A stretch of 35,227 nucleotides of DNA, taken from contig JAAYIP010000219.1 in assembly GCA_012523435.1 (NCBI GenBank), positions 1 to 35,227 of the forward strand. The letters are read 5' to 3'. The DNA is from Bacteroidales bacterium. Its GTDB lineage: Bacteria; Bacteroidota; Bacteroidia; Bacteroidales; UBA12481. The translations under genes and the position numbers were made by a program. This document shows positions 1-8,535 of the stretch, one piece after another; position 1 is the stretch's first letter; each line of letters starts with the position of its first letter. The notes beneath the pieces are model-generated. The model was not told the DNA's origin. It saw nothing but the letters and a program-made list of their open reading frames with translations, and ran no database searches.

Positions 1-222
1 AAGCCGGTCGATCCGCTCCTTCATTTCCCTGGCAGCCTTATTAGTGAAAGTCAGAGCTAAGATATTACGGGCCGGGATCCCCTGCTCAATCAGGTAGGCG
101 ATTTTGAAAGTCAACACTCTGGTTTTCCCCGATCCGGCTCCTGCAATGCCAAGCACTGGGCCTTCAGTAGTTTTGACTGCCTCTTGTTGTACAGGATTCA
201 GTTCTTTTAAAATAGAATTCAA
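1..222 (-). CDS. UvrD/PcrA-type superfamily 1 DNA helicase, N-terminal part (partial at window edge)
   Basis: The reverse strand encodes about 74 residues that match the start of the UvrD/PcrA/Rep ATP-dependent 3'-5' DNA helicases, which act in nucleotide excision repair and replication restart. Visible motifs are the Q-motif region LNPVQQEAV (residues 9-17), Walker A GAGSGKTR (about 29-36) and motif Ia [16 protein letters not shown] near the window edge. The gene runs off the left end. No ATG occurs between the upstream in-frame TAA and the conserved region. A TTG at 220-222 gives an N-terminus of the usual family length, so I take it as the start. It is divergent from the gene at 401. Which of UvrD, PcrA or Rep it is cannot be decided from the fragment. 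Confidence 0.9.
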   Translation of the reverse strand, partial: MNSILKELNPVQQEAVKTTEGPVLGIAGAGSGKTRVLTFKIAYLIEQGIPARNILALTFTNKAAREMKERIDRL

Positions 223-400
223 AATTTCAATCTTTATGTACGCCGGAGAGCCTGTGAAACGTTATAAAAGGTGTGGAAGCTGCCCGGAATTGCTCAGGCC
301 AAAAATAGCAATTGTAAACCGGAGCATAGGGCAGGCAGGATCGATTTCTTGTGCAGAATTCTTAATATTGTACCTTAATTTACTAACAGGATAGATTTTA

Positions 401-1672
401 ATGAAGTCGCATTTGATCAAGATAATTCGCAGATTAGCATTTTTGTCCTTTGCTCTGGTCCTGGCGATTCCGGCACAGCCGCAATCGGGTACGTACACGG
501 TGAAAGTTTTGAATCCAGCTCTTGATACAGTCATCCGGATTTGTCCGGGACAGGGGTATAATTTCCGTGCGGAATGTTACAATGACGATGGCTCGCCATT
601 TGATGATGATCAAGTTGATTACGTCTGGAGGATGGGGGGTCAGGGTCCAGTTCTGCCCGGTAATGCTCCGTCTTATGCCTTCCCTGAAGGTGGGCACTAT
701 CTTGTCAAGCTCACCGTAAGAGGTAAGGAGGGTCCGGATGCCATCAACAGTCCGGAGATCCATGTTTTTGTTTCGATGGCACCCTATTTCACAGGTACTC
801 GTCCTAATGATCAATCCCTTTGCAGTGGGGATGAGTTGATTCTTTCCGGTTTTGTCACACCAGTACCCTGGGTTGGTGATGGCTATCCATTTGAAAATGA
901 ATATCTTGCTGCAGATTTCAGATGGGACGGTATGGGAATCATTACCAATCAGGATGGGATTGCAAGGATTAATCCCCCAAGGGATCAGGGGCATTTGGAT
1001 TATCTTTTTCGTGTCAAAGATGATTTTGGTTGTTTCTTTGATACCGCTTTCACCTTAAATGGAGTCGAAGCTGAGTTTACGATGGAGCCGAAAACGGGGG
1101 AAGCTCCCTTGGAGGTGAAATTCCAAATAAAAGATCCCTCCAATGGTGGGTTTGAGAGTAACATCTCTTATGAATTTGAGTTTTACGAACAGCAGGATTC
1201 GAACAATCTGATCAGAACCACTGAACTGCAGCACATTTTCGATAATCCGGGTGTTTATCTTCCCCGTATGATTGCCAAATATAACCAATGCACCTACCGG
1301 TTTGCTCCTGAAGAAGAGGTGATCCGAGTGGATTCATCGTTGTTGGAGATCCCCAACGTGTTTACCCCTAATGGAGATGGATTTAACGACTATTTTCAGG
1401 TTAGTGCTCTGTCGCTTAAAACTTTTAAAGGGGTGATCTTCAACCGTTGGGGAAGGGTTCTTTTTGAGTGGGATGATCCAAAGACTTTGGAGAGTGGTTG
1501 GGATGGTCTTGATCGGAATAGTGGTAAAGAAGCTCCGGTGGGGACCTATTATTATGTGATTACCGCAACTGGTTACGATAGAGATCGTTCGAAGGACCCG
1601 GAGGATAGCGAATATCCTCACATCGAGTATCGAGGTGGAGTTTACAAAGGGTCGTTGATGCTCTTCCGTTAA
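401..1672 (+). CDS. Secreted PKD-domain protein with T9SS type B (gliding-motility-associated C-terminal) sorting domain
   Basis: This 423-residue protein has a hydrophobic signal peptide (residues 1-28, ending near AQPQS). Beta-rich immunoglobulin/PKD-like modules follow, for example around residues 75-110 (the GGHYLVKLTV strand) and 225-300 (the FDNPGVYLPRMIAKY strand). From about residue 317 it has the CHU_C / T9SS type B signature: IPNVFTPNGDGFNDYF, then FNRWGRVLFEW, GWDG and PVGTYYYVITA, ending YKGSLMLFR. Proteins with this domain are exported across the outer membrane by the type IX secretion system and released or attached at the surface. The ligand or role of this protein is unknown. 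It is monocistronic and ends at a strong bidirectional terminator. Confidence 0.88.
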   Translation: MKSHLIKIIRRLAFLSFALVLAIPAQPQSGTYTVKVLNPALDTVIRICPGQGYNFRAECYNDDGSPFDDDQVDYVWRMGGQGPVLPGNAPSYAFPEGGHYLVKLTVRGKEGPDAINSPEIHVFVSMAPYFTGTRPNDQSLCSGDELILSGFVTPVPWVGDGYPFENEYLAADFRWDGMGIITNQDGIARINPPRDQGHLDYLFRVKDDFGCFFDTAFTLNGVEAEFTMEPKTGEAPLEVKFQIKDPSNGGFESNISYEFEFYEQQDSNNLIRTTELQHIFDNPGVYLPRMIAKYNQCTYRFAPEEEVIRVDSSLLEIPNVFTPNGDGFNDYFQVSALSLKTFKGVIFNRWGRVLFEWDDPKTLESGWDGLDRNSGKEAPVGTYYYVITATGYDRDRSKDPEDSEYPHIEYRGGVYKGSLMLFR

Positions 1673-1674
1673 AC

Positions 1675-1713
1675 AAAAAAACCTGGCAGGTAAAGCACCT
1701 GCCAGGTTTTTTT
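1675..1713. terminator. Bidirectional rho-independent terminator between convergent genes
   Basis: A perfect 17-bp inverted repeat (arms 1675-1691 and 1697-1713, loop AAAGC) has a GC core CCTGGCAGGT flanked by seven A on one side and seven T on the other. Either transcript therefore ends in a hairpin plus U-tract. It lies 2 bp after the stop of the T9SS protein gene and 15 bp beyond the stop of the convergent EF-G paralog. Confidence 0.95.
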
Positions 1714-1728
1714 GTTTTGTTGGGTGGC

Positions 1729-3879
1729 TTACTCTTCGTCGTCCGAAGTGTAAGCAGCTTGTAGTTTTTCCTGAACATCCGGTGGTACCAGGGCGTACTC
1801 CAGAAATCTCATTCCGTAGTTTGCTCTACCGTTAGTCAGTGAACTCAAAGCAGTTGAGTATTTATTCAGTTCAGCCAAAGGGACTTTAGCTTTCAGCTTC
1901 TCGTAGCGACCTTCAGAGTTCATTCCCAGAATCATAGCCCGGCGTCCTTGGAGGTCACTCATGACGTCACCCATCCGGTCGCTGGGGGTGAGTACTTCCA
2001 CCTCATAGATCGGTTCCAGGATTTTTGGACCGGCTTTTCTGAAGGCATCAGCAAAGGCTTTGGCACCAGCTAACTTGAACGAGATCTCGTTGGAGTCCAC
2101 TGGGTGCATTTTCCCATCATAAACATAGACACGGATATCTCTGGCATAGGATCCGGTGAGCGGTCCATTTTCCAGTTTTTCCATGATCCCTTTTTGGATA
2201 GCGGGCATAAACCTTGCATCAATGGATCCACCGACGATACAGTTATGGTAGATCATCTTTCCGCCCCATTCGAGCTGAATCTCTTCTTTTCCACGAATCG
2301 AGAGCTGCATTTCTTTGCCGTCGATCTTGAAGGTGTTGCGGTCGGGGGCTCCCTCTTCGTGAGGTTCGATAATCATATGAACTTCACCAAACTGACCAGC
2401 TCCACCTGACTGCTTCTTGTGGCGATATTGAGCCTGAGCAACTTTCGTGATGGTTTCACGATAAGGTATGCGAGGAGGAAGATAATCCGTCGGGATCTTA
2501 TAGATGTTATCCAGGAGCCACTTGACGATATTCAGGTGATACTCGCCTTGTCCGTGTAATATAATCTGTTTCAGTTCTTTGGAATACTCTACGCGCAGGG
2601 AGGGATCCTCTTCATGCAGGCGATGTAGAGCTTCACCCAATTTTTCTTCATCCGACTCCTCTTTCGCCTTAATAGCAGCGCGGAACTTCGGCTCGGGCAT
2701 TTCTATTGGGGCAATCGGTGCATCTACACTTTTATCGGCTAGTGTAGTGAAGGTGCGCGTATCTTTCAATTTTACTGTAGCTCCGATATCTCCGGCATTG
2801 ATTGTGTCAACCTTCTGACGGTTACGACCTGCCACCACAAATAATTGGGAGATCCGCTCTTTGGCGTTGGTGTTCAGATTGACAACATCAAGGCCTTCGG
2901 ACAGTTTTCCGGAGATTACTTTAAAGAAGGATATATCACCCAGATGTTGTTCATTAAAGGTTTTAAACACGAACGCGATATTTTCTTTAGTATCACCTAC
3001 TTTCACTTCCGTTCCGTTCGTCAGCTGATGGCTGAAATGATCGGGTGATGGGGCGTAGTTAATGACAAAGTCGCATAAACGCTTCGTTCCCTGTACGTTT
3101 TTTGCAGAGGTGCACAATACCGGGAAAACACCCCGTTCGGCCAGACCCTTTTTGAGACCGGTCCGCATCTCTTCTTCAGTCAGCGTATCATTGGCGAAAA
3201 ACACCTCCATCAGGCTTTCGTCAGCTTCTGCTGCCACTTCGACTAGGTGAGAATAGTAGGTTTCAACCTTATCGGTCTCGGATGCAGGGATATCGGATTC
3301 AATCGGCTCTCCGCCACCTGCGGGAAATTTGATTGCTTTTTTCCGGATCACATCAATCACGGTATCAAAGGTTTCGCCCTCGTTTAGTGGGTATTGGACC
3401 ACAACCACCCGGTGGCCGAAAGCCTCTTTTGCGCTTTCAACTGCCTTGTCGAAATGGGCTTTCTCGTGGTCAAGCTGATTGACAACAATTATGACGGGTT
3501 TAGTATGCTTATCCGTGTACCGCATCAGGGATTCGGTACCGACTTCGACTCCGTTTTGGGCGTTAATCAGCAGCAGAACCGAATCAGCAGCGTTCATTGC
3601 TGCTACGGTTGCTCCTACGAAATCATCAGCACCTGGCGTGTCGATGAAATTGATCTTGTGGTCTTTGTATTCCGTGTGCATCACGGAAGTGTAAACCGAG
3701 TTGCCACGTTCGTGCTCGATTTCGTGATTGTCAGATACGGTGTTCTTGCTGGCGATGTCACCCCGTCGGCTAATTACTCCACCATCAAAAAGCAGAGCTT
3801 CGGCCAGGGTGGTTTTCCCCGAACCTGAATTGCCTAACAGTGCAAGATTTCGAATCTGATTGATCGGATAAACTTTCAT
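1729..3879 (-). CDS. EF-G paralog (EF-G2 type) with altered GTPase motifs
   Basis: This 716-residue protein has the full five-domain elongation factor G layout. Walker A is intact (GNSGSGKT, residues 16-23). The G3 motif reads DTPGADDF (80-87), so Ala84 stands where EF-G has its catalytic His. Switch I reads ERGNSVYTS rather than ERGITITS. G4 is NQLD (134-137) instead of NKxD. Domain IV keeps the canonical tip loop KKQSGGAGQFGEV and the later KMHPVDSNE His. The tail is acidic (SDDEE). These changes resemble the Bacteroides EF-G2 group, for which I recall a published report of translation without GTPase activity. That assignment is by recall, not by search. It could be a translocase for special conditions or a ribosome-binding regulator. 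It is monocistronic, with its own promoter at 3938-3968. Confidence 0.93.
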   Translation of the reverse strand: MKVYPINQIRNLALLGNSGSGKTTLAEALLFDGGVISRRGDIASKNTVSDNHEIEHERGNSVYTSVMHTEYKDHKINFIDTPGADDFVGATVAAMNAADSVLLLINAQNGVEVGTESLMRYTDKHTKPVIIVVNQLDHEKAHFDKAVESAKEAFGHRVVVVQYPLNEGETFDTVIDVIRKKAIKFPAGGGEPIESDIPASETDKVETYYSHLVEVAAEADESLMEVFFANDTLTEEEMRTGLKKGLAERGVFPVLCTSAKNVQGTKRLCDFVINYAPSPDHFSHQLTNGTEVKVGDTKENIAFVFKTFNEQHLGDISFFKVISGKLSEGLDVVNLNTNAKERISQLFVVAGRNRQKVDTINAGDIGATVKLKDTRTFTTLADKSVDAPIAPIEMPEPKFRAAIKAKEESDEEKLGEALHRLHEEDPSLRVEYSKELKQIILHGQGEYHLNIVKWLLDNIYKIPTDYLPPRIPYRETITKVAQAQYRHKKQSGGAGQFGEVHMIIEPHEEGAPDRNTFKIDGKEMQLSIRGKEEIQLEWGGKMIYHNCIVGGSIDARFMPAIQKGIMEKLENGPLTGSYARDIRVYVYDGKMHPVDSNEISFKLAGAKAFADAFRKAGPKILEPIYEVEVLTPSDRMGDVMSDLQGRRAMILGMNSEGRYEKLKAKVPLAELNKYSTALSSLTNGRANYGMRFLEYALVPPDVQEKLQAAYTSDDEE

Positions 3880-3937
3880 AACTCCCTTGGTTTCTGGATA
3901 ATAGATTGACGTTTATTTCATTTCGAAATTTGGTGTG

Positions 3938-3968
3938 CAAAGCTAAGGTTTTTTTTAGATTCCCCAAG
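3938..3968 (-). promoter_or_regulatory. Putative Bacteroidota promoter for the EF-G paralog
   Basis: On the reverse strand TAGCTTTG (3938-3945) matches the Bacteroidota -7 consensus TAnnTTTG. CTTG (3965-3968) lies 19 nt upstream as a partial -33 element (consensus TTTG). The predicted leader is about 50 nt. The TTTGCACACC stretch also occurs in the rpsL promoter. Confidence 0.6.
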
Positions 3969-4023
3969 CGACCCTTCTGTCGCCTGGTTGGAACATGATC
4001 TAATCCGAAAGAGCTTCAGTTAG

Positions 4024-4230
4024 TTAATAATTGGAGTGGAGGTGGGTTTTAAATTGTCCGGGTGTAACGCCCGTATGTTCCCGAAAATGCTGGATGAAGG
4101 ATGATTTTGACCGATATCCAATGGCGGCAAGAATGGCCGGCCCTAAGTGCACTAAACAAGTATTTCGGTGAACAGGAACACCCGTGAGGTTTGCTACATA
4201 GAAAAACAGTTGCGGCATTAAAGTGAGCCC
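4024..4230 (-). pseudogene. Remnant of an AraC-family transcriptional regulator (C-terminal HTH)
   Basis: The reverse frame ending at 4024 reads ILAAIGYRSKSSFIQHF and then REHTGVTPGQFK. This is the second helix-turn-helix of AraC-type regulators (consensus: IA..GF.S.S.F.R.FK...G.TP..FR). Upstream, LFFYVANLTGVPVH resembles the first HTH, but the connecting helix is missing or scrambled and no effector domain is present. The frame is open to 4335 without making a sensible protein, and its upstream part overlaps the kelch remnant on the other strand. I read this as a decayed fragment, not a working regulator. The left limit is the stop codon; the right limit is approximate. Confidence 0.6.
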
Positions 4231-4251
4231 AGAGCACACATACAAACAAAA

Positions 4252-4997
4252 AACCGTATAGCTGTGCTGAATGGCAAATGGTACATTTTCGGTGGAGTCC
4301 AAAACTACACTTCGGGTGATCGACAGATCAATCACCTGGTTAATTCAATCTATGAGTTCGACCCAACTGATAATGCATGGAATCTACTGGCTGCAACAAA
4401 TCCGGACCAAACCCGAGGGCTAATCATATTTTGCTGTTTCTCATGGATTGTGTATTGCCTTCGGCTCCTTTGGCAGGTGAAGAAGGCCAGTTCAGCTGTA
4501 ATCCCAGAATGTTCCTGACTGGAGGGGAAGCAGGCAGTCTTCATTTTAGCGACCAGTGGAATTACATCTTTGAAACAGGCTCCTGGGAGACGCAGCCTGA
4601 TATTACAGATGAGATGTCCATTGCAAAAAGTGAGGCCGTGGTTGATCCGTATAATAATATATATGTTTTCGGGGGATCAGTGGGCTCAATTCCACTGGAT
4701 AACTTCTACCGGAAGATTGGCGATTCTTGGTCGGCTTACAACAAGGATGAGAGATAGTGGCAACGGTTTGATCCCAATCCGGTTGCGGAGACTCTGACAA
4801 TCAGTGGCATTCCAGACTATACCGGGGATTTGCGGATTTCTATCCTCAATGTTAATGGGCAGACCATTCGGCGGAAAGCTATCGCTGCCTATCATCATAC
4901 TATTCGGATCGATGTGAGAGAGTTGCCCGCAGGTCTTTACTTCCTTCAAGTGGAAAGCAAGGACTGGAGATGCTACCATAAAATCATCATCCGCTAG
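4252..4997 (+). pseudogene. Broken kelch-repeat protein with T9SS type A C-terminal sorting domain
   Basis: Three frame segments together look like one decayed secreted protein. From about 4252 to 4410 the frame gives a kelch blade (VLNGKWYIFGGVQNY, then NSIYEFDPTDNAW). Downstream, a shifted frame gives more kelch strands (RMFLTGGEAG, DPYNNIYVFGGSVGS). The same frame then hits TAG at 4755-4757 and continues to 4995-4997 as a textbook T9SS type A sorting domain: FDPNPVAETLTISG, RISILNVNGQTIRR, VRELPAGLYFLQVES, KIIIR. Between about 4410 and 4500 fragments of kelch sequence appear in a third frame, so there is at least one frameshift and probably two, plus one nonsense codon. No signal peptide or proper start remains. 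Confidence 0.75.
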
Positions 4998-5061
4998 GAT
5001 TCGCTCCGTCAGAGTGCGATCTGGGGGGGCGTCGTCCTGCCAATCATCTTAAAGGGTGCGG

Positions 5062-5088
5062 AAAATCTCTGCGTCAGGGATTTTTTTT
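5062..5088 (+). terminator. Putative rho-independent terminator upstream of the ribosomal operon
   Basis: AAAATCTCT (5062-5070) can pair with AGGGATTTT (5076-5084) around a GCGTC loop: nine pairs, one of them G-U, followed by a run of T to 5088. The stem is A/T-rich and weak. It would insulate the ribosomal promoter from transcription through the decayed kelch gene. Confidence 0.5.
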
Positions 5089-5106
5089 AGAATTCTTTGT
5101 AGGTGC

Positions 5107-5138
5107 TTCGTTTTTTTTGAAAAATACTTTTACCTTTG
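5107..5138 (+). promoter_or_regulatory. Putative promoter of the str-S10-spc-alpha ribosomal operon
   Basis: TTCG (5107-5110) and TACCTTTG (5131-5138) are separated by 20 nt, close to the Bacteroidota sigma consensus TTTG-N19-21-TAnnTTTG. The start would fall near 5145, giving a leader of about 40 nt that is A/T-rich and has no Shine-Dalgarno sequence. No other promoter this good was noticed inside the cluster, so this is probably the main one. Confidence 0.65.
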
Positions 5139-5182
5139 CACACCATTTTGTTAACAAAGTAAAGGGTAATAATTATTTAGTA

Positions 5183-5551
5183 ATGCCTACTATACAACAA
5201 TTAGTAAGAAAAGGTAGAACCACCAGGGTTGAAAAAAGCAAATCGCCTGCTCTCGATTCCTGTCCGCAGCGCCGGGGTGTTTGTGTCAGAGTATACACGA
5301 CGACTCCCAAAAAGCCAAATTCCGCGATGCGTAAGGTGGCCAGGGTTAAGCTGACGAATCAGAAAGAGGTGAACGTTTACATCCCGGGTGAGGGTCACAA
5401 TTTGCAGGAGCACTCTATTGTTCTCGTTCGTGGGGGCAGAGTAAAGGATCTTCCGGGTGTTCGTTATCATATGGTACGTGGTACTTTGGATGCTGCAGGG
5501 GTTGATGGACGTCGGCAGCGCAGGTCAAAGTATGGTGCCAAGAGACCTTAG
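5183..5551 (+). CDS. rpsL: 30S ribosomal protein S12
   Basis: The 122-residue product matches uS12 at its usual length, starting [12 protein letters not shown]. The open frame extends upstream to 5117, but those 22 extra residues have no counterpart in S12 and overlap the promoter. S12 lies in the decoding centre. Lys43 (in TTPKKPNS) and Lys88 (in [10 protein letters not shown]) are the wild-type residues at which streptomycin resistance mutations occur. Asp89 is the position that RimO methylthiolates in some bacteria. First gene of the cluster; rpsG follows after 33 nt. Confidence 0.97.
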   Translation: MPTIQQLVRKGRTTRVEKSKSPALDSCPQRRGVCVRVYTTTPKKPNSAMRKVARVKLTNQKEVNVYIPGEGHNLQEHSIVLVRGGRVKDLPGVRYHMVRGTLDAAGVDGRRQRRSKYGAKRP

Positions 5552-5584
5552 AAAGGATCTGAAACCGCTAAAAAGAAGTAGCAC

Positions 5585-6061
5585 ATGAGAAAATCTAAAG
5601 CCAAGAAGAATATTGTGCAGCCAGACCCGAAGTTCGGGGATGTCAGGGTGACGCGGTTTGTCAATGACCTGATGCACAGCGGTAAAAAGAGCATTGCTTT
5701 TGATGTTTTCTACAATGCCCTGGAACTGGTTGAGAAAAAGACACAGGATAGCGGTTTGACGGCCCTGGAAGTTTGGAAGAAGGCTCTCGAGAACATTACG
5801 CCAGCCGTTGAGGTGAAGAGTCGTCGTGTTGGGGGTGCCACCTTTCAGGTTCCGATGGAGATCAGGCCGGATCGGAAAATTTCCATTGGTAACAAGAACC
5901 TGATTGGATTTGCAAGAAAGCGCACCGGGCGCTCCATGAGTGAAAAGCTTGCGGCTGAAATCATCGCTGCATTTAACGAAGAAGGCGCAGCCTTCAAGAA
6001 GAAAGAAGATACGCACCGAATGGCTGAGGCCAACCGGGCATTTGCGCATTTCCGGTTTTAA
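5585..6061 (+). CDS. rpsG: 30S ribosomal protein S7
   Basis: 158 residues, normal for uS7. It has the conserved N-terminal start (MRKSKAKKN), the [15 protein letters not shown] segment, the [11 protein letters not shown] beta-hairpin that reaches the E site, and the C-terminal [11 protein letters not shown]7 nucleates the 30S head by binding the 3' major domain of 16S rRNA. In other bacteria it represses the str operon by binding the rpsL-rpsG junction. That junction here is 33 nt and I see no obvious copy of the E. coli structure. Confidence 0.97.
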   Translation: MRKSKAKKNIVQPDPKFGDVRVTRFVNDLMHSGKKSIAFDVFYNALELVEKKTQDSGLTALEVWKKALENITPAVEVKSRRVGGATFQVPMEIRPDRKISIGNKNLIGFARKRTGRSMSEKLAAEIIAAFNEEGAAFKKKEDTHRMAEANRAFAHFRF

Positions 6062-6090
6062 CCGGCACATAAGTTCTTTGACAGGTTGGG

Positions 6091-8196
6091 ATGGCACCAA
6101 ATCTCTCTAATACCAGGAACATCGGTATCATGGCCCACATTGATGCGGGCAAGACGACTACAACCGAGCGGATTCTGTTTTACACCGGAATTAATCACCG
6201 GATCGGAGAGGTTCATGATGGTGCTGCTACCATGGATTGGATGATCCAGGAACAGGAGAGAGGTATTACAATTACTTCTGCGGCAACAACAACTTGGTGG
6301 AAATGGGAAGGGGAGAGCTACAAGATTAATATCATTGATACCCCGGGCCATGTAGATTTCACTGTTGAGGTTGAACGGTCGCTTCGAGTTCTTGATGGAG
6401 CTATTGCCGTGTTTTGTGGTGTTGGTGGTGTTGAACCACAGTCCGAGACCGTATGGCATCAGGCCGATAAATACGAAGTTCCCAGGATTGCGTTTGTCAA
6501 TAAGATGGACCGTCCGGGCGCTGATTTCCTCAACGTTCTGAGGGAAATGAAGGAAAAACTCGGAGCCAGGCCTGTGGCAATACAGGTTCCAATAGGATCA
6601 GAAGATAAGTTTAAAGGCGTGGTCGATCTACTGACAAACCAGGCTTTAGTCTGGGATGAAAGTAATGATCAGGGATCACATCCGGAGATCGCACCGATAC
6701 CCGAAGAGATGGCCGCTCATGTGGCTGAGATGAGGGAAGAGATGATCGAGGCTGTTTGTGAAACTGATGACGAGCTGCTGGAGAAATTCTTCAACGATCG
6801 CAATTCTATCCATGAGAAAGATCTACTGGGAGCTTTACGAAAAGCAACGCTTAACCGATTGCTTGTTCCTGTTCTCTGCGGATCAGCTTTTAAAAATAAA
6901 GGTGTGCAGCCTCTGCTAAATGCAATTGCTGCTTTTCTACCAAGTCCGCTTGATGTCGGCGCGGTTCAGGGATTTGACCCGAAAACCCATGCCAGCCTCA
7001 GCAGACAACCTGATCACGAAGCACCTTTGGCAGCACTAGCGTTTAAAATTGCTACTGACCCCTATGTTGGCCGATTGGCTTACCTGAGGGTTTATTCCGG
7101 GTCGATCAAATCGGGAGCCACTGTATATAACATGCGTACCGAAAAAAAGGAAAGGATCACCCGACTATATCAAATGCATGCTAATAAACAGAACCCGAGA
7201 GATGTAACTGAGGCTGGGGATATTTGTTGAGCTGCCGGTTTTAAGGACATTAAAACCGGAGACACACTCTGCGATGATAACCATAAGATTCTGATGGAAT
7301 CCATTAAATTTCCCGAACCGGTACTCGGAATGGCTGTTGAAGCCCGTACCCAGGAGGATATCGCGAAATTGCAGGATGCCCTACAGAAACTGACGGATGA
7401 AGATCCTACTTTCAAAGTCCACTCCGATGAGGATTCTGCCCAAACCGTTATTAGCGGCATGGGAGAACTCCACCTCGAAGTCCTGGTCGATCGACTAAAA
7501 CGGGAATTTAAAATCGATGTCAATAAGGGCCTTCCGCAAGTAGCTTATAAAGAGGCGATTCGCTTCCAAACTGAGCAGCTGACTGTATTCCGCAAGGATG
7601 CAGGCGGAAAACCATTATTTGCCGAAATCAAAACCATCATTTCACCGGATTCGGGTAGCAGCGGACTCATTTTTGAGTCGCACCTGAAGCCTGATGAACT
7701 TCCAAGGCCCTATGTGGCCGCTGTTGAACGAGGTTTCAAAAATGCGATGAACAGTGGAGTCTTGGGCGGTTTTCCGTTGAAAAGCCTAAAAGTTACGTTG
7801 CTTGGAGCTTCTTATCATCCGACAGAGTCCGATGAGCTTGCTTTTGAAATTGCAGCCCAGAAGGCTTTCCGCGAAGGATGTGAAAAATCGGGACCGGTTC
7901 TGCTCGAACCGATCATGAATCTCGAAGTAGTTTGCCCCGAAGAATTTATGGGAGATGTGATTGCCGATCTCAACAAAAGGCGTGGCCAGGTAATCGGAAT
8001 GGAATCCAAACCCGGTGGCCGTGTGATCAGAGCAATAGTACCCCTGTCAGAACAGGTTGGATACGTAACATCACTGAGATCACTAACCTCCGGCAGGGCA
8101 AGTTCAACAATGGAACTTGCTCATTATGATGAGGTCCCTCGAGAGCTTGCCATCGCCGTCCTGCAAAAAGTTTTTGGAAAAGTGGATTTATTGTAG
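6091..8196 (+). CDS. fusA: Elongation factor G, interrupted by an in-frame TGA at codon 380
   Basis: Read through one TGA, the frame spans 700 amino-acid codons, the usual EF-G length, with all five domains. GTPase motifs are canonical: AHIDAGKT (15-22), QERGITITS (switch I), DTPGHVDF with His87, NKMD and the GSA motif. TGA at 7228-7230 lies in domain II in the segment [19 protein letters not shown], where EF-Gs normally carry Ala. No frame change is needed. A perfect 10-bp hairpin begins 4 nt later. The first half alone (379 residues) would lack domains III-V. ATG at 7294 could start the second half but has no clear initiation signal. The domain IV tip loop is KDAGGKPLF (502-510) instead of KQSGGxGQ(F/Y), unusual for a housekeeping EF-G. 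It could be a pseudogene, a sequence error or a recoded gene. Identity is certain; integrity is not. Confidence 0.9.
7235..7259 (+). promoter_or_regulatory. Perfect hairpin just downstream of the in-frame TGA in fusA
   Basis: CCGGTTTTAA (7235-7244) pairs perfectly with TTAAAACCGG (7250-7259) around the loop GGACA (7245-7249). It starts 4 nt after the in-frame TGA (7228-7230), and the apical loop starts 14 nt after it. The arms also code for GFKDIKTG, a conserved EF-G stretch, so it may be coincidence. Position and loop resemble stop-codon readthrough stimulators and, loosely, a bacterial SECIS. The distance is slightly shorter than the usual SECIS range, and no lower stem or bulge was found. 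Confidence 0.4.
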
Positions 8197-8212
8197 AAAA
8201 AACTAGATACGA

Positions 8213-8518
8213 ATGAGTCAAAAAATTAGAATTAAGTTGAAGTCTTACGATCACAATCTCGTGGATAAGTCTGCCGAGAAGATCGTAAAAACGGTGAAGA
8301 GTACCGGTGCTGTTGTCAGCGGGCCAATCCCCCTGCCAACTCACAAACGGGTATTTACCGTGCTGAGGTCAACTTTCGTGAATAAGAAGTCGAGAGAACA
8401 ATTTCAGCTTAGCTCCTACAAGCGGTTAATCGACATCTACAGTTCCACGGCTAAGACAATTGATGCCCTGATGAAACTGGAACTACCCAGCGGAGTTGAA
8501 GTAGAAATTAAAGTTTAA
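8213..8518 (+). CDS. rpsJ: 30S ribosomal protein S10
   Basis: 101 residues, typical uS10, with the IKLKSYDH N-terminal strand and the extended loop [17 protein letters not shown] that reaches into the 30S head. In other bacteria uS10 also binds NusB in antitermination. It follows fusA after 16 nt with no tuf gene in between, so EF-Tu must be encoded elsewhere. Confidence 0.97.
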   Translation: MSQKIRIKLKSYDHNLVDKSAEKIVKTVKSTGAVVSGPIPLPTHKRVFTVLRSTFVNKKSREQFQLSSYKRLIDIYSSTAKTIDALMKLELPSGVEVEIKV

Positions 8519-8535
8519 TTCAAAGAGTTAGTAAC

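Noticed and set aside
5117-5182. N-terminal extension of rpsL in the same frame
   Set aside because: It overlaps the -7 promoter element and the predicted start of transcription, and S12 proteins begin at MPTI.
7228-7259. Firm call of a selenocysteine insertion site
   Set aside because: The loop lies 14 nt after UGA, slightly too close, no lower stem or bulged U was found, EF-G is not a known selenoprotein, and no sel genes are in the window. It is kept only as one hypothesis in the findings.
7294-8196. Separate gene made from the second half of fusA
   Set aside because: The frame and homology are continuous with the first half, the ATG lies inside domain II/III, and there is no intergenic space or initiation signal of its own.
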